A stretch of DNA of 64,000 nt from Alphaproteobacteria bacterium. GTDB taxonomy: Bacteria > Pseudomonadota > Alphaproteobacteria > JAJFFI01. The first letter of the stretch is position 1; each line of letters starts with the position of its first letter. A program made the position numbers and the translations under genes. The stretch is taken from positions 59,324 to 123,323 of the forward strand of contig JASJBI010000024.1 of NCBI GenBank assembly GCA_030066595.1. Direction: 5' to 3'. The notes below the pieces were generated by a model. It worked only from the letters and a program-made list of their open reading frames with translations, did not search any database and was not told the DNA's origin. Below are positions 56,704 through 64,000 of the stretch, in pieces.

Positions 56704-57201
56704 ATGACAGGTCAGCCGGGATTCAATCAAGGAGACTACGTAGTTTATCCGACCCACGGGGTCGGTAAGATTACCGGGATCGAGACCCAGGAAATCGCAG
56801 GCCAGAAGCTCAAACTCTTCGTCATCGAGTTCGAGAAGGAGAAGATGATTCTCCGGGTGCCGGTGTCCAAGGTGGAAGTTGCCGGGCTCAGGCGCCTGTC
56901 CACGCGGAAGATCATGGAAACGGCCTTGGCGACGCTCAAGGGGCGGTCGCGGGTCAAGCGCACCATGTGGAGCCGCCGGGCACAGGAATACGAGGCGAAG
57001 ATCAATTCGGGCGATCCGGTGTCGATCGCCGAGGTGGTGCGCGACTTGCACCGCAATGCCGGGCAGCCGGACCAGTCCTACAGCGAGCGCCAGATCTACC
57101 AGGCGGCGTTGGACCGGCTGGTGCGGGAACTCGCCGCGGTGGAGAAGATCGACGAGGACGCGGCGACGCAAAAGCTCGAAAAGCTCTTGGCGGCCGCCTG
57201 A
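56704..57201 (+). CDS. carD: CarD-family transcriptional regulator
   Basis: A 165-aa protein with the CarD/TRCF RNA-polymerase-interacting domain: FNQGDYVVYPTHGVGKITGI, EFEKEKMILRVPVSKVEVAG, and a helical DNA-binding C-terminus with SRRAQEYEAKINSGDPVSIA and YSERQIYQAALDRLVRELAA. It binds the RNA polymerase beta subunit and stabilises open complexes at many promoters. It follows fdxA after 303 bases and ends at a terminator. Confidence 0.95.
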   Translation: MTGQPGFNQGDYVVYPTHGVGKITGIETQEIAGQKLKLFVIEFEKEKMILRVPVSKVEVAGLRRLSTRKIMETALATLKGRSRVKRTMWSRRAQEYEAKINSGDPVSIAEVVRDLHRNAGQPDQSYSERQIYQAALDRLVRELAAVEKIDEDAATQKLEKLLAAA

Positions 57202-57230
57202 GGCGGACGGATCCCATTGAGATCGGGGAG

Positions 57231-57262
57231 GGCCGGTGCCAAGCGCCGGCCTTTCCTTTTTG
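57231..57262 (+). terminator. Terminator after carD
   Basis: GGCCGGTGC and GCGCCGGCC (57231-57251) form a GC stem with a 3-base loop, followed by TTTCCTTTTT. It lies 30 bp after the carD stop. Confidence 0.8.
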
Positions 57263-57321
57263 GATCTGGGCGGCCGAGCCCCGTGGCCGCAGCGCCCGAA
57301 ACGCCCTAGGCTATCGGCGAC

Positions 57322-57798
57322 ATGATCGCACGCGTGATCACCGGCGGGCAGACCGGCGTGGACCGGGCCGCACTCGACGTGGCCCTGGCCCTCGGCATCG
57401 ACTGCGGCGGGCTCTGCCCGCGGGATCGGCGGGCCGAGGATGGCCGCATCCCGGACCGCTATCCCCTCACGGAATCCCGCCTGCGCGCCTATGCCTGGCG
57501 GACGCTGGTGAACGTCTGGCGGGCCGACGGGCTCCTGATCTTGTGTCCCGGCGACCCCACGGGCGGCACCCGGCTCGCCCTGCGGGCGGCGCTCAGGCTG
57601 GGCAAGCCGCATTTGCTGGTCGCCCTCGGCGGGCCTGAGTTCGACGTGGGCGTCACCGGCGACGGGATCGAGCGCTGGCTCGAGGCGCACGGGATCGGCA
57701 TTCTCAACGTCGCAGGTCCGCGGGAAAGCGACGCGCCGGGCATCCACGACCAAGCGGTCCAGGTTCTGCGCGCGACCTTCGGCAGCCGTGGCGTGTGA
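57322..57798 (+). CDS. SLOG-domain protein (YpsA/putative molybdenum-carrier type)
   Basis: A 158-aa Rossmann-like protein with the SLOG nucleotide-binding start IARVITGGQTGVDRAALDVA and GGLCPRDRRAEDGRIPDRYP, then LLILCPGDPTGGTRLALRAA. It matches the small YpsA/molybdenum-carrier SLOG proteins that bind nucleotide-derived ligands. Function unproven. It stands alone after the carD terminator, convergent with the M48 gene. Confidence 0.85.
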   Translation: MIARVITGGQTGVDRAALDVALALGIDCGGLCPRDRRAEDGRIPDRYPLTESRLRAYAWRTLVNVWRADGLLILCPGDPTGGTRLALRAALRLGKPHLLVALGGPEFDVGVTGDGIERWLEAHGIGILNVAGPRESDAPGIHDQAVQVLRATFGSRGV

Positions 57799-57808
57799 GC
57801 GGCGCGCC

Positions 57809-59263
57809 TCACTCGCTGATGGACTTAACCCACCAGCGGGGCTGTAGCTTCTCGTCCGGCCCGAGCCCATTGAGCACGCGAAAGCGCTCTTCCCTAAATT
57901 TGCCGTAGGGCATGCGGTCGGCGAAGATCGCCACCGTCTCGCCGGGATTGACCTGAGTGGTCCGGACCACGAAGGGCTGTTCCCGGCGGGCGGTCTCCGG
58001 GTCGAGCCGGCGGTAGCTGTAGGTGGTGCGCTGGAGCTCGGTCGCGAGCTGGCCGGTCACCCGGGGCGGCGTGGCAAAGAGAAAGCGCGCGATCTGGGCG
58101 CGGTCGTGCGCGATCGCCACCAGGCGTACATCCCTGTCGCCCTGGTTGGTCTGCATTCGCGCCGTCCCGGTCGCGCCTTCGAGGCCGTTTACGGTGATCG
58201 GCTCCAAGGAGCGCAACTGCAGTTTCTGGCCCCAGCCGTCGCGCACATAGCGCTGCAGGCTGGTCCCGCGCGGCCGCTTGTCGAAGTCGAACACGATCTG
58301 GGCGTTGCCGGGGCCCGAGGCGATCACAGAATCCGCGTTGTTGATGAGGGAGAAGCCGGGCGGCACCCGGAAGGAGAACCCGAGGGCCGGGTGGACGAAG
58401 CGGCGGTCCTTGATGAAGCCGTTCTCCGGGTCGCCGCCGTAGTACATGCCCTCGATCGCGCGCATGTAGTCGGCCACGCCGACCCGCGGCCGGGTGCCCG
58501 GCGGCGCGGCGCCGCCGGCCTGCTGGATGGCGCGCTTGACCCGCTCGGTGGTGCGCGGGTGGGTGGCCAGGAAGTTGAACTGGTCGCTGCCGCCGTCCGG
58601 CTTGCCCGCGATCCGCGCGGCCAGGTCACGTTCGGCCTTGAGCTTGGCCAGGAATCGGGCCATGGCGAAGGAGTCGTAGCCGGCGGTGCGCATGTAGCGC
58701 ACCGCGCGGGTGTCGGCATCGAACTCCTGGTCGCGGGAATAGCCCTGCAGGACCGCGAGCGCGCCCACCTGGAACAAATTGTTGAGGAGCTGGCTGTCCA
58801 CCACCGAGCCGAGGACGCCGAGGCCGAGCTGGGCCAGGATCGTCCGGGTCATGCGGCTTTCCCCGTGCCGCCCGGTGACATGGCCGATCTCGTGCGCCAG
58901 GACGCCGGCGAGCTCGGCCTCGCTGTCGGCCAGCGCCAGCAGCCCGCGGGTGACATAGACATAGCCGCCGGGCAGGGCGAAGGCGTTGACGATGTCGCTG
59001 CTGAGCACGGTGAAGGTGAACCGCTGGCCGGCGAGCTCGGTATGGCGCACCAGGCTGTTGCCGAGCGACGCGACATACTCCCGGAGCGCCGGATCCTTCA
59101 CCTCGCCGCCGAACTGCCGGACGATCTTGGGATGCTCGGCCCGCGACATGGCCGCCACGTCGAACAGCTGGGCGGCGGCGGGGCGGGGCAGGGCGGCCAG
59201 TGGGACGGCGGCCAACAACCCGGCCAGCAGCAGCCCGGCAAGCCTGCGCGGGAGGAATCTCAT
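57809..59263 (-). CDS. M48-family metalloprotease with C-terminal extension, exported
   Basis: A 484-aa protein with an N-terminal signal (MRFLPRRLAGLLLAGLLAAV, cleavage near AAAQ). The M48 catalytic region is LAGVLAHEIGHVTGRHGESR (HEXXH), with the distal glutamate in RDQEFDADTRAVRYM. The C-terminal half (from residue about 270) is a beta-rich domain. The type resembles BepA/YfgC, which handles outer-membrane proteins in the periplasm. TPR repeats typical of E. coli BepA are not obvious here. Confidence 0.9.
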   Translation of the reverse strand: MRFLPRRLAGLLLAGLLAAVPLAALPRPAAAQLFDVAAMSRAEHPKIVRQFGGEVKDPALREYVASLGNSLVRHTELAGQRFTFTVLSSDIVNAFALPGGYVYVTRGLLALADSEAELAGVLAHEIGHVTGRHGESRMTRTILAQLGLGVLGSVVDSQLLNNLFQVGALAVLQGYSRDQEFDADTRAVRYMRTAGYDSFAMARFLAKLKAERDLAARIAGKPDGGSDQFNFLATHPRTTERVKRAIQQAGGAAPPGTRPRVGVADYMRAIEGMYYGGDPENGFIKDRRFVHPALGFSFRVPPGFSLINNADSVIASGPGNAQIVFDFDKRPRGTSLQRYVRDGWGQKLQLRSLEPITVNGLEGATGTARMQTNQGDRDVRLVAIAHDRAQIARFLFATPPRVTGQLATELQRTTYSYRRLDPETARREQPFVVRTTQVNPGETVAIFADRMPYGKFREERFRVLNGLGPDEKLQPRWWVKSISE

Positions 59264-59300
59264 ACGAACGATCCCATGACGGACGACATCGACCCACGGC

Positions 59301-59362
59301 CCTCGTACTTCGACAAGCTCAGCACGAGGGCCTCATCCTGAGCCTCTCGAAGGGCGAAGCCC
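59301..59362. repeat. Dispersed palindromic intergenic repeat (copy 2)
   Basis: The words CTTCGACAAGCTCAG, TCATCCTGAG and CTCTCGAAGGGCGAAG match parts of the repeats at 53609 and 62081. It fills the gap between the M48 and nuclease genes. Confidence 0.7.
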
Positions 59363-59387
59363 GAGCCATCTGTCTTGGTCGTCCGCA

Positions 59388-60224
59388 TCATTCGTCCAGC
59401 ACCTCGATCTGTTCCGGATGGCTGGCGGCGATCATCGGGCCGTTGAAGGGTTTGAGCCAGCCGCGAACCCGCACCCGCTTGCCCTCGTAGGAGGCGGGGT
59501 CCACGCCGGCGCGGTCGAACAGGCGGCGCGCCTTGGCCGGGATCACGATGGTGAAATCGCTGCGCCAGTCCTCCCCGAAGTTGAGGAAGGTCTTGCCGCG
59601 CACGCGGGCCACCTGGCGCACCCGGCCGGCCACGAGTTGGAAGCTATTGAGGAATCTGGGCGTCTCTGTGACCGCGCGGATCCCATAGAACGCCTGCACC
59701 GGCGGGTCTGTGCCCCAGATGCCCCGTCCGTCCGCCCGCGCGGCGCGCTCGAGCGCCAGCATCTCGGCCACCCGGGCGCGGTTGTCGGCGAAGCTGTAGA
59801 CCCGCGCCATGCCCCGCGCGAGCAGCTCGCCCTGGATCCAGCGCCCCTCGGCATCGTGCAGATGGGCCAGCAGCCGGCCGTGCCGGTCCATGCGCCGGCC
59901 GCCATAAGAGAGCGTCAGGGTCTTGCCGAGGGCGAGCGCGGCCAGCGCCGCCTTGGCCTCCTCGGCCAGGGGCCAGGCGCGGAAGCCCTTCCGGCCGAGC
60001 GGCAGCTTGGGAGCCTGGATGCCGACCAGGCGTACCTCTTCGCCCGATTCGAGGACCAGGGTGTCGCCGTCGACGATCTCGACGGCCTGACCGGAGCCGC
60101 CGGCGCGCAGGGCGAACTCCGCCGCGTCCGCCGCCCGGGCCTGTCCAGCCAAGGCCAGCACCAACGCCGCGAGCAGAAGCAGGCGCAGGGCTGTCGCGCT
60201 CGGGCTGTTTACGCTCTTCGCCAT
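59388..60224 (-). CDS. Thermonuclease-family (SNase) protein, exported
   Basis: A 278-aa protein with an N-terminal signal (SATALRLLLLAALVLALAGQ, cleavage near ARA-AD). The SNase fold follows: EIVDGDTLVLESGEEVRLVG, RRMDRHGRLLAHLHDAEGRW, ARGMARVYSFADN, and a C-terminal OB-like segment RVRVRGWLKPFNGPMIAASH. The catalytic residues of staphylococcal nuclease are partly kept (the Asp and Arg of RHGR). It may be a periplasmic nuclease. It is divergent from the aminopeptidase gene. Confidence 0.88.
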   Translation of the reverse strand: MAKSVNSPSATALRLLLLAALVLALAGQARAADAAEFALRAGGSGQAVEIVDGDTLVLESGEEVRLVGIQAPKLPLGRKGFRAWPLAEEAKAALAALALGKTLTLSYGGRRMDRHGRLLAHLHDAEGRWIQGELLARGMARVYSFADNRARVAEMLALERAARADGRGIWGTDPPVQAFYGIRAVTETPRFLNSFQLVAGRVRQVARVRGKTFLNFGEDWRSDFTIVIPAKARRLFDRAGVDPASYEGKRVRVRGWLKPFNGPMIAASHPEQIEVLDE

Positions 60225-60354
60225 GGTTCAATATGGCCTCGCAGTGCTCTACCATACCAGCTCAGAGACACACCATCGTCGGGGGAACGCCGCCGGGTTC
60301 CGCGCCGACGAGATATCCGTGGCGGTCCCGCCGCGGTACCTTCCGGGAGCGCGA

Positions 60355-61305
60355 ATGCGCAGACGCACGCTGTTCAACCCGATCGAGCCGTACGAGACCG
60401 GTCGGCTGCCCCTGGGCGGGCCGCATGTGATGTATTGGGAGCAGTCCGGCAACCCGGAAGGGGTGCCGGTGCTGTTCCTGCACGGCGGCCCCGGCGCCGG
60501 CGCCTCGTCGATCCACCGGCGGTTCTTCGACCCGGCGCATTACCGCATCGTGGTCTTCGACCAGCGCGGCGCCGGCCGCTCCGCCCCGCTGGGCGAGCTG
60601 GCCGACAACACCACGGACCATCTGGTCGCCGACATCGAGCGTCTGCGCGAGCTGCTGGCCGTCGACCGCTGGCTCCTGTTCGGCGGCTCCTGGGGCAGCA
60701 GCCTGGCGCTGGCCTACGCACAGCGCCATCCGGAGCGCTGCCGCGGGCTGATCCTGCGCGGCATCTTCCTCTGCCGTCCGCACGAGGTCGACTGGTTCCT
60801 CTACGGGATCGGCACCATCTTTCCCGAGCCCTGGCGGGCGTTCCGCGATTTCCTGCCGGAGGACGAGCGCGAGAACATCCTGGAGGGCTACTACCGGCGG
60901 CTGATCGACCCGGACCCGGCGGTGCACATGGCGGCGGCCCGCGCCTGGAGCGCCTATGAGGGCGCCTGCTCGACCCTGTTGCCGAGCCCCGAGACCGTGG
61001 CCGCCTTCAGCGACGAGCGCGTGGCCCTCGGGCTCGCGCGAATCGAGGCGCATTATTTCAGGAACGGCTGCTTCTTGGAGGACAACACGCTGCTGCGCGG
61101 CGTGGACCGGGTGCGCGACATCCCGGCGGTGATCGTGCAGGGGCGCTACGACCTGATCTGCCCGATCGCCACCGCGGACGAGCTGTCGCGTGCCTGGCCC
61201 GAGGCCGACTACATCGTGGTGGCCAATGCCGGCCACTCGGCGCTCGAGGAAGGCCTCACCGCCGAGCTCGTGACCGCCGCCGAGCGCTGGAAGGCGCGCG
61301 CATGA
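60355..61305 (+). CDS. pip: Prolyl aminopeptidase
   Basis: A 316-aa alpha/beta hydrolase. The nucleophile elbow is LLFGGSWGSSLALAYAQRHP; HGGPGAGASS at the oxyanion hole and FDQRGAGRSAP are typical of prolyl iminopeptidases, as is RGIFLCRPHEVDWFLYGIG. Acid and histidine are in VQGRYDLICPIATA and ANAGHSALEE. It removes N-terminal proline from peptides in the cytoplasm. The ATG at 60355 with GGGAGC upstream is used rather than the longer frame from 60223. Confidence 0.93.
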   Translation: MRRRTLFNPIEPYETGRLPLGGPHVMYWEQSGNPEGVPVLFLHGGPGAGASSIHRRFFDPAHYRIVVFDQRGAGRSAPLGELADNTTDHLVADIERLRELLAVDRWLLFGGSWGSSLALAYAQRHPERCRGLILRGIFLCRPHEVDWFLYGIGTIFPEPWRAFRDFLPEDERENILEGYYRRLIDPDPAVHMAAARAWSAYEGACSTLLPSPETVAAFSDERVALGLARIEAHYFRNGCFLEDNTLLRGVDRVRDIPAVIVQGRYDLICPIATADELSRAWPEADYIVVANAGHSALEEGLTAELVTAAERWKARA

Positions 61306-61447
61306 GCGGGCGGGACCAGGCTGCGGCGGCCGTGGCATCCGGGCCACGCTTGCCGACTATTTTCCCTTTTCTCGGCAAAAGCGTTGCGGCCCGGCATGCG
61401 ATCCGCTTTAGTCCTTTGGTAACACCAAGAGATACTTGGGGGACTCC

Positions 61448-62002
61448 TTGGCCTTCCGATCGGTGAGCAGAGTTCTCGGCCTCGCCGTCCTGCTGCTCGC
61501 GTGCGCGACCGCGGCCCGCGCCGAAGGCTTCCTCATGCCCAAGAACGACGACGGCAGCGCGATCGTCCTCGGCATCGGCGCCTATGATTCGGGCCTGTTC
61601 GGCGGCAGCAAGGAAACCGAGGTCCAGTTCCAGGCGGAATACCGGCACGACTGGGACATCGTCTTCGGGATCAAGCCCTGGATCATGGGCTTCGTCACCA
61701 CGGGCTCGACGCTCTACGGCTCGGCCGGCTTCTACCGCGACTTCGAGGTCTTCGACGACATCTACATCACCCCGGTGATCGGCATCGGCGCCTGGTCGCG
61801 GGGCAACGCCGAGAAGGACCTGGGCAGCATTCTCGAGTTCCGCACCGGTGCGGAGGCGACCTACCGGTTCCGGAACGGCTCGCGGCTCGGCTTCCAGTTC
61901 TTCCACCTCTCGAACGCCAGCACGCGCGACCAGAACCCGGGGCAGGAGAGCATCATGGGCATCTACGTCCTGCCGCTGCGCGAGCTCAAGAAGCTGTTCT
62001 GA
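61448..62002 (+). CDS. PagL-like lipid A deacylase family outer-membrane protein
   Basis: A protein of about 184 aa with a signal peptide (SRVLGLAVLLLACATAARA, cleavage near ARA-EG) and a short beta-barrel. Its C-terminal part LGFQFFHLSNASTRDQNPGQ has the HxS of PagL/LpxR-type acyloxyacyl hydrolases, which remove a 3-O-acyl chain from lipid A. The start is uncertain: TTG at 61448 (GGGGGA 4 bp before) is chosen, with TTG at 61436 and GTG at 61463 as alternatives. Confidence 0.8.
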   Translation: MAFRSVSRVLGLAVLLLACATAARAEGFLMPKNDDGSAIVLGIGAYDSGLFGGSKETEVQFQAEYRHDWDIVFGIKPWIMGFVTTGSTLYGSAGFYRDFEVFDDIYITPVIGIGAWSRGNAEKDLGSILEFRTGAEATYRFRNGSRLGFQFFHLSNASTRDQNPGQESIMGIYVLPLRELKKLF

Positions 62003-62080
62003 GGGCGCGCGGCCCGCGGCAGGTATCGCAGGGGCAGCGTGGTCCCGTTTGCTGGATACAATCCAGATCCGCACCCTGAG

Positions 62081-62190
62081 CCCTTCATCCTGAGCGCCGC
62101 GCTGCTCCTTCGAGACGCGCCAAGAGGCGCTCCTCAGGATGAAGCGCAACCGTCGAAGGACGAAGGGTGAGCCTGTCGAAGGGTGAGGCC
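62081..62190. repeat. Dispersed palindromic intergenic repeat (copy 3)
   Basis: CTTCATCCTGAGCG and CTCCTCAGGATGAAGCG flank CTTCGAGACGCG, and further words GTCGAAGGACGAAGG and CTGTCGAAGGGTGAG follow. The content matches the repeats at 53609 and 59301. It lies upstream of the tRNA. Confidence 0.75.
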
Positions 62191-62258
62191 AACCGTCGGC
62201 GCCGCCATCACGCCTTCCCGGGAGCGGCCGGTTCCTGATATACCTTGCCGATCGCCGC

Positions 62259-62335
62259 GCGCCCGTAGCTCAGCCGGATAGAGCACTTGATTCCTAATCA
62301 AGGGGTCGCAGGTTCGAGTCCTGCCGGGCGCGCCA
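62259..62335 (+). tRNA. tRNA-Arg (anticodon CCT)
   Basis: A complete cloverleaf with encoded CCA: acceptor stem GCGCCCG/CGGGCGC, D-stem GCTC/GAGC, anticodon stem CTTGA/TCAAG with loop TTCCTAA (anticodon CCT, codon AGG), T-stem GCAGG/CCTGC with loop TTCGAGT, discriminator G. Its last 32 bases are repeated 470 bp downstream, so it serves as an attachment site. Confidence 0.96.
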
Positions 62336-62381
62336 TTCTCAGGTCACCAGTCCGACCGCTTGATTTGAGAGGAGACGCAGC

Positions 62382-62774
62382 ATGGACCGCTTCACCGGCG
62401 GTTGCCTGTGCGGCAACGTCCGAATTGTGGCGTCGGGACGCCCATACCGGGTCGGCCTTTGTCACTGTCTCGACTGCCGCAAGCATCATGGGGCCCTGTT
62501 TCACGCTTCAGCGGTGTTCCCTGAGGATGCGGTGACGATCGATGGCGAAACACGCGACTACGACGGGCGGTTTTTCTGTCCCCGCTGCGGCTCCTCCGTT
62601 TTCGCACGCACCGCAGACGAAATCGAAGTGAACCTAGGATCCCTGGATGCCCCTGACCAACTGATGCCAACCTACGAACTCTGGATTACCCGTCGCGAGT
62701 CCTGGTTGCCGCCGTTTCCGCTCACGAGACGATACGACCGCGATCGTGAGGCCACGGGCCGCTCTGAGGAGTAG
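62382..62774 (+). CDS. GFA-family protein (glutathione-dependent formaldehyde-activating type)
   Basis: A 130-aa zinc protein with the GFA fold: TGGCLCGNVRIVA at the start, LCHCLDCRKHHGALFHASAV in the middle and RFFCPRCGSSVFARTADEI; seven or eight cysteines are placed as two zinc sites. The RBS is GAGGAG. GFA enzymes act on S-hydroxymethylglutathione or other glutathione adducts, but most members have no known reaction. It is the only gene of the tRNA-Arg cassette and appears relatively AT-rich here, which suggests recent acquisition. Confidence 0.88.
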   Translation: MDRFTGGCLCGNVRIVASGRPYRVGLCHCLDCRKHHGALFHASAVFPEDAVTIDGETRDYDGRFFCPRCGSSVFARTADEIEVNLGSLDAPDQLMPTYELWITRRESWLPPFPLTRRYDRDREATGRSEE

Positions 62775-62805
62775 GTCGCAGATTCGAGTCCTGCCGGGCG
62801 CGCCA
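62774..62805 (+). repeat. Direct repeat of the tRNA-Arg 3' end (right attachment site)
   Basis: This copies 62304-62335 at 31 of 32 positions (A instead of G at 62782). It includes the T-arm, 3' acceptor strand and CCA but no other tRNA parts, so it is not itself a tRNA gene. Confidence 0.95.
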
Positions 62806-62839
62806 CTCCTTCAGATGCGTGCGCGGATCGACGGCCGCC

Positions 62840-64000
62840 CTAGCCGTCCTCTTCGTCCCCGTGCCCGGCGTGGCCGCCGGAGATTTCCTCGGTCTGCTCC
62901 TCGACGAGCTCTTCGGGCAGCACCAGGTTCAGGATGATCGCCAGGAAGGCGGCCGGCAGCAGGCCCGAGGTCAAGAGCACCTGGGCCGTGCGCGGCAGGT
63001 GCTGCAGCGCGTCCGGAACCAGCTGCAGGCCGAGCCCGATCGAGAGCGAGACCGCGAAGATCACCATGTTGCGCCGGTTCCAGTGGACGTCCGACAGCAT
63101 CGAGACGCCGGCGGCGACCACCATGCCGAACATGACGATCACGCCGCCGCCCAGGACCTGGATCGGGATCGTCGAGATCACCGCGCCGATCTTCGGCACC
63201 AGCCCGGCGACGATCAAAAAGCAGGCGCCGATGGTCACCACATGCCGGCTCATCAGCCCGGTCATCGCGATCAGCCCGACATTCTGTGAAAACGAGGTGT
63301 TCGGCATGGCGCCGAAGACGCCGGCGATCGCGGTGCCGAAGCCGTCCGCATAGGTGGCGCCCTTGATCTCGTCGCCGGTGGCCTCGCGCCCCGCGCCGCC
63401 CTTGGTGATGCCCGAGACGTCGCCCACGGTCTCCACCGCCGAGATGAACGCCATCAGGCAGAAGCCCAGGATCGCCGCGACGCTGAACTCGATGCCGAAA
63501 TGCAGCGGGTCAGGCAGGGCGAAGACGGCCGCCCGGCCGACCGCGTCGTAGTTCACCATGCCCATGAGAAAGGCGACCACGTAGCCGACGATCAGACCGA
63601 TCAGCACCGCCGAGACGGACATCATGCCGCGGGCGAAGAATTTGAAGCCGAGCGTGGTGACGATGACCACCAGGGCCACGGACCAGCTCTGCAGGCTGCC
63701 GAATTCCGGCTTGCCGATCGCCGGCACGCCGCCGGCCGCGTATTGGATGCCGATCTTGACCAGCGCCAGGCCGATCATGGTCACCACCAGCCCGGTGACC
63801 AAGGGCGGCAGCGCGAAGCGAATGCGGCCCACGATCGGCGCCAGGCAGGCATGGAACAGCCCGCCGACGATGATCCCGCCGGTCACCACCGCCATGGCCG
63901 CCACGCCCTTGCCGGCCACCAGCGGGATCATGATCGGAATGAAGGCGAAGCTGGTGCCCTGCACGATGGGCAGACGGGCGCCCACCGGGCCGATGCCGAT
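62840..64000 (-). CDS. Nucleobase:cation symporter-2 (xanthine/uracil permease family), N-terminus beyond the window
   Basis: At least 386 codons of an NCS2 permease; the N-terminus is off the right edge, where the frame continues open. Multiple membrane segments and the NCS2 hallmark region FSQNVGLIAMTGLMSRHVVT (Q/N-x-G-x-x-x-x-T-x-x-x-SR) are visible, with the AETVGD-like block SAVETVGDVSGITKG. It imports a purine or pyrimidine base with protons. C-terminus is acidic and histidine-rich (GGHAGHGDEEDG). Substrate cannot be fixed from sequence. Confidence 0.9.
   Translation of the reverse strand: MGIGPVGARLPIVQGTSFAFIPIMIPLVAGKGVAAMAVVTGGIIVGGLFHACLAPIVGRIRFALPPLVTGLVVTMIGLALVKIGIQYAAGGVPAIGKPEFGSLQSWSVALVVIVTTLGFKFFARGMMSVSAVLIGLIVGYVVAFLMGMVNYDAVGRAAVFALPDPLHFGIEFSVAAILGFCLMAFISAVETVGDVSGITKGGAGREATGDEIKGATYADGFGTAIAGVFGAMPNTSFSQNVGLIAMTGLMSRHVVTIGACFLIVAGLVPKIGAVISTIPIQVLGGGVIVMFGMVVAAGVSMLSDVHWNRRNMVIFAVSLSIGLGLQLVPDALQHLPRTAQVLLTSGLLPAAFLAIILNLVLPEELVEEQTEEISGGHAGHGDEEDG

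Larger units (their letters stand above)
62304..62805 (+). mobile_element. Minimal att-flanked cassette at tRNA-Arg carrying one GFA-family gene
   Basis: The 3' end of the tRNA (62304-62335) is repeated at 62774-62805 with one mismatch in 32 bases. Between the repeats (438 bases) lies a single gene, 62382-62774, whose stop codon ends in the first base of the right repeat. There is no integrase. The gene appears less GC-rich than its neighbours. The layout is that of an island reduced to a single passenger, or of a cassette inserted in trans by a tRNA-specific integrase. Confidence 0.75.

Noticed and set aside
62286..62535. A short frame beginning inside the tRNA
   Set aside because: It overlaps the tRNA and the start of the GFA gene and has the low-complexity composition of a shadow frame.

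Overview
This is a GC-rich chromosomal window from an alphaproteobacterium, most likely of the Rhodospirillales/Azospirillum type. Three things point there: a phenylpyruvate/indolepyruvate decarboxylase closely resembling the Azospirillum enzyme, a SUV3-like helicase / S4 protein / FdxA / CarD neighbourhood that is typical of Alphaproteobacteria, and BoxR-type aromatic regulation. I see no rRNA, CRISPR array, transposase or prophage.

Region 1 (1-14.8 kb) is an aromatic catabolic locus built on the aerobic benzoyl-CoA epoxidation (box) pathway. boxR, boxC and boxB read rightward. Reading leftward from the same intergenic region are a flavodoxin, boxD, a DUF4863 protein, an alpha/beta hydrolase and an MBL-fold hydrolase. 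After a 338-bp gap come a large acyl-CoA ligase and Liv-type ABC transporter genes (LivG, LivH, LivM, and a substrate-binding protein cut by the left edge). TGCA-N6-TGCA type sites lie over the putative promoters of both box arms. No boxA reductase and no typical benzoate-CoA ligase are in the window; the flavodoxin is a candidate electron donor to BoxB.

Region 2 (14.8-19.7 kb) holds two paralogous exported two-cysteine proteins with a third, C-terminal-only remnant between them, then the phenylpyruvate decarboxylase, a DUF1127 protein divergent from an ArsR-type regulator, and a VOC protein. Region 3 (19.7-34.6 kb) is housekeeping and regulation: a three-PAS histidine kinase, aconitase, a nitroreductase, a CGNR regulator with an inverted-repeat operator, two RidA proteins, a 1286-aa SARP/cyclase-like/ATPase/TPR regulator, and a five-gene run starting with a homocysteine methyltransferase.

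Region 4 (34.6-40.6 kb) contains a small cytochrome c, a roughly 700-bp non-coding stretch with two related structured repeats and an AT-rich island carrying clustered DnaA boxes (a candidate replication origin), then DUF1223, HtpG, an HPF/cold-shock fusion, a PEBP protein and a CheR-like methyltransferase. Three FNR/FixK-like palindromes lie upstream of the cytochrome, HPF and PEBP genes.

Region 5 (40.7-57.3 kb) has PCMT, RtcA and two paralogous acyl-ligase/ACP/acyltransferase fusions, then the helicase-S4 and FdxA-CarD pairs separated by five other genes. One of these, a DUF72 gene, seems to use a CTG start. Region 6 (57.3-64 kb) has a SLOG protein, an M48 protease, a thermonuclease, a prolyl aminopeptidase, a PagL-like protein, dispersed palindromic repeats, and a tRNA-Arg whose 3' end is duplicated 470 bp downstream around a single GFA-family gene, a minimal att-flanked cassette. 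A nucleobase permease is cut by the right edge.
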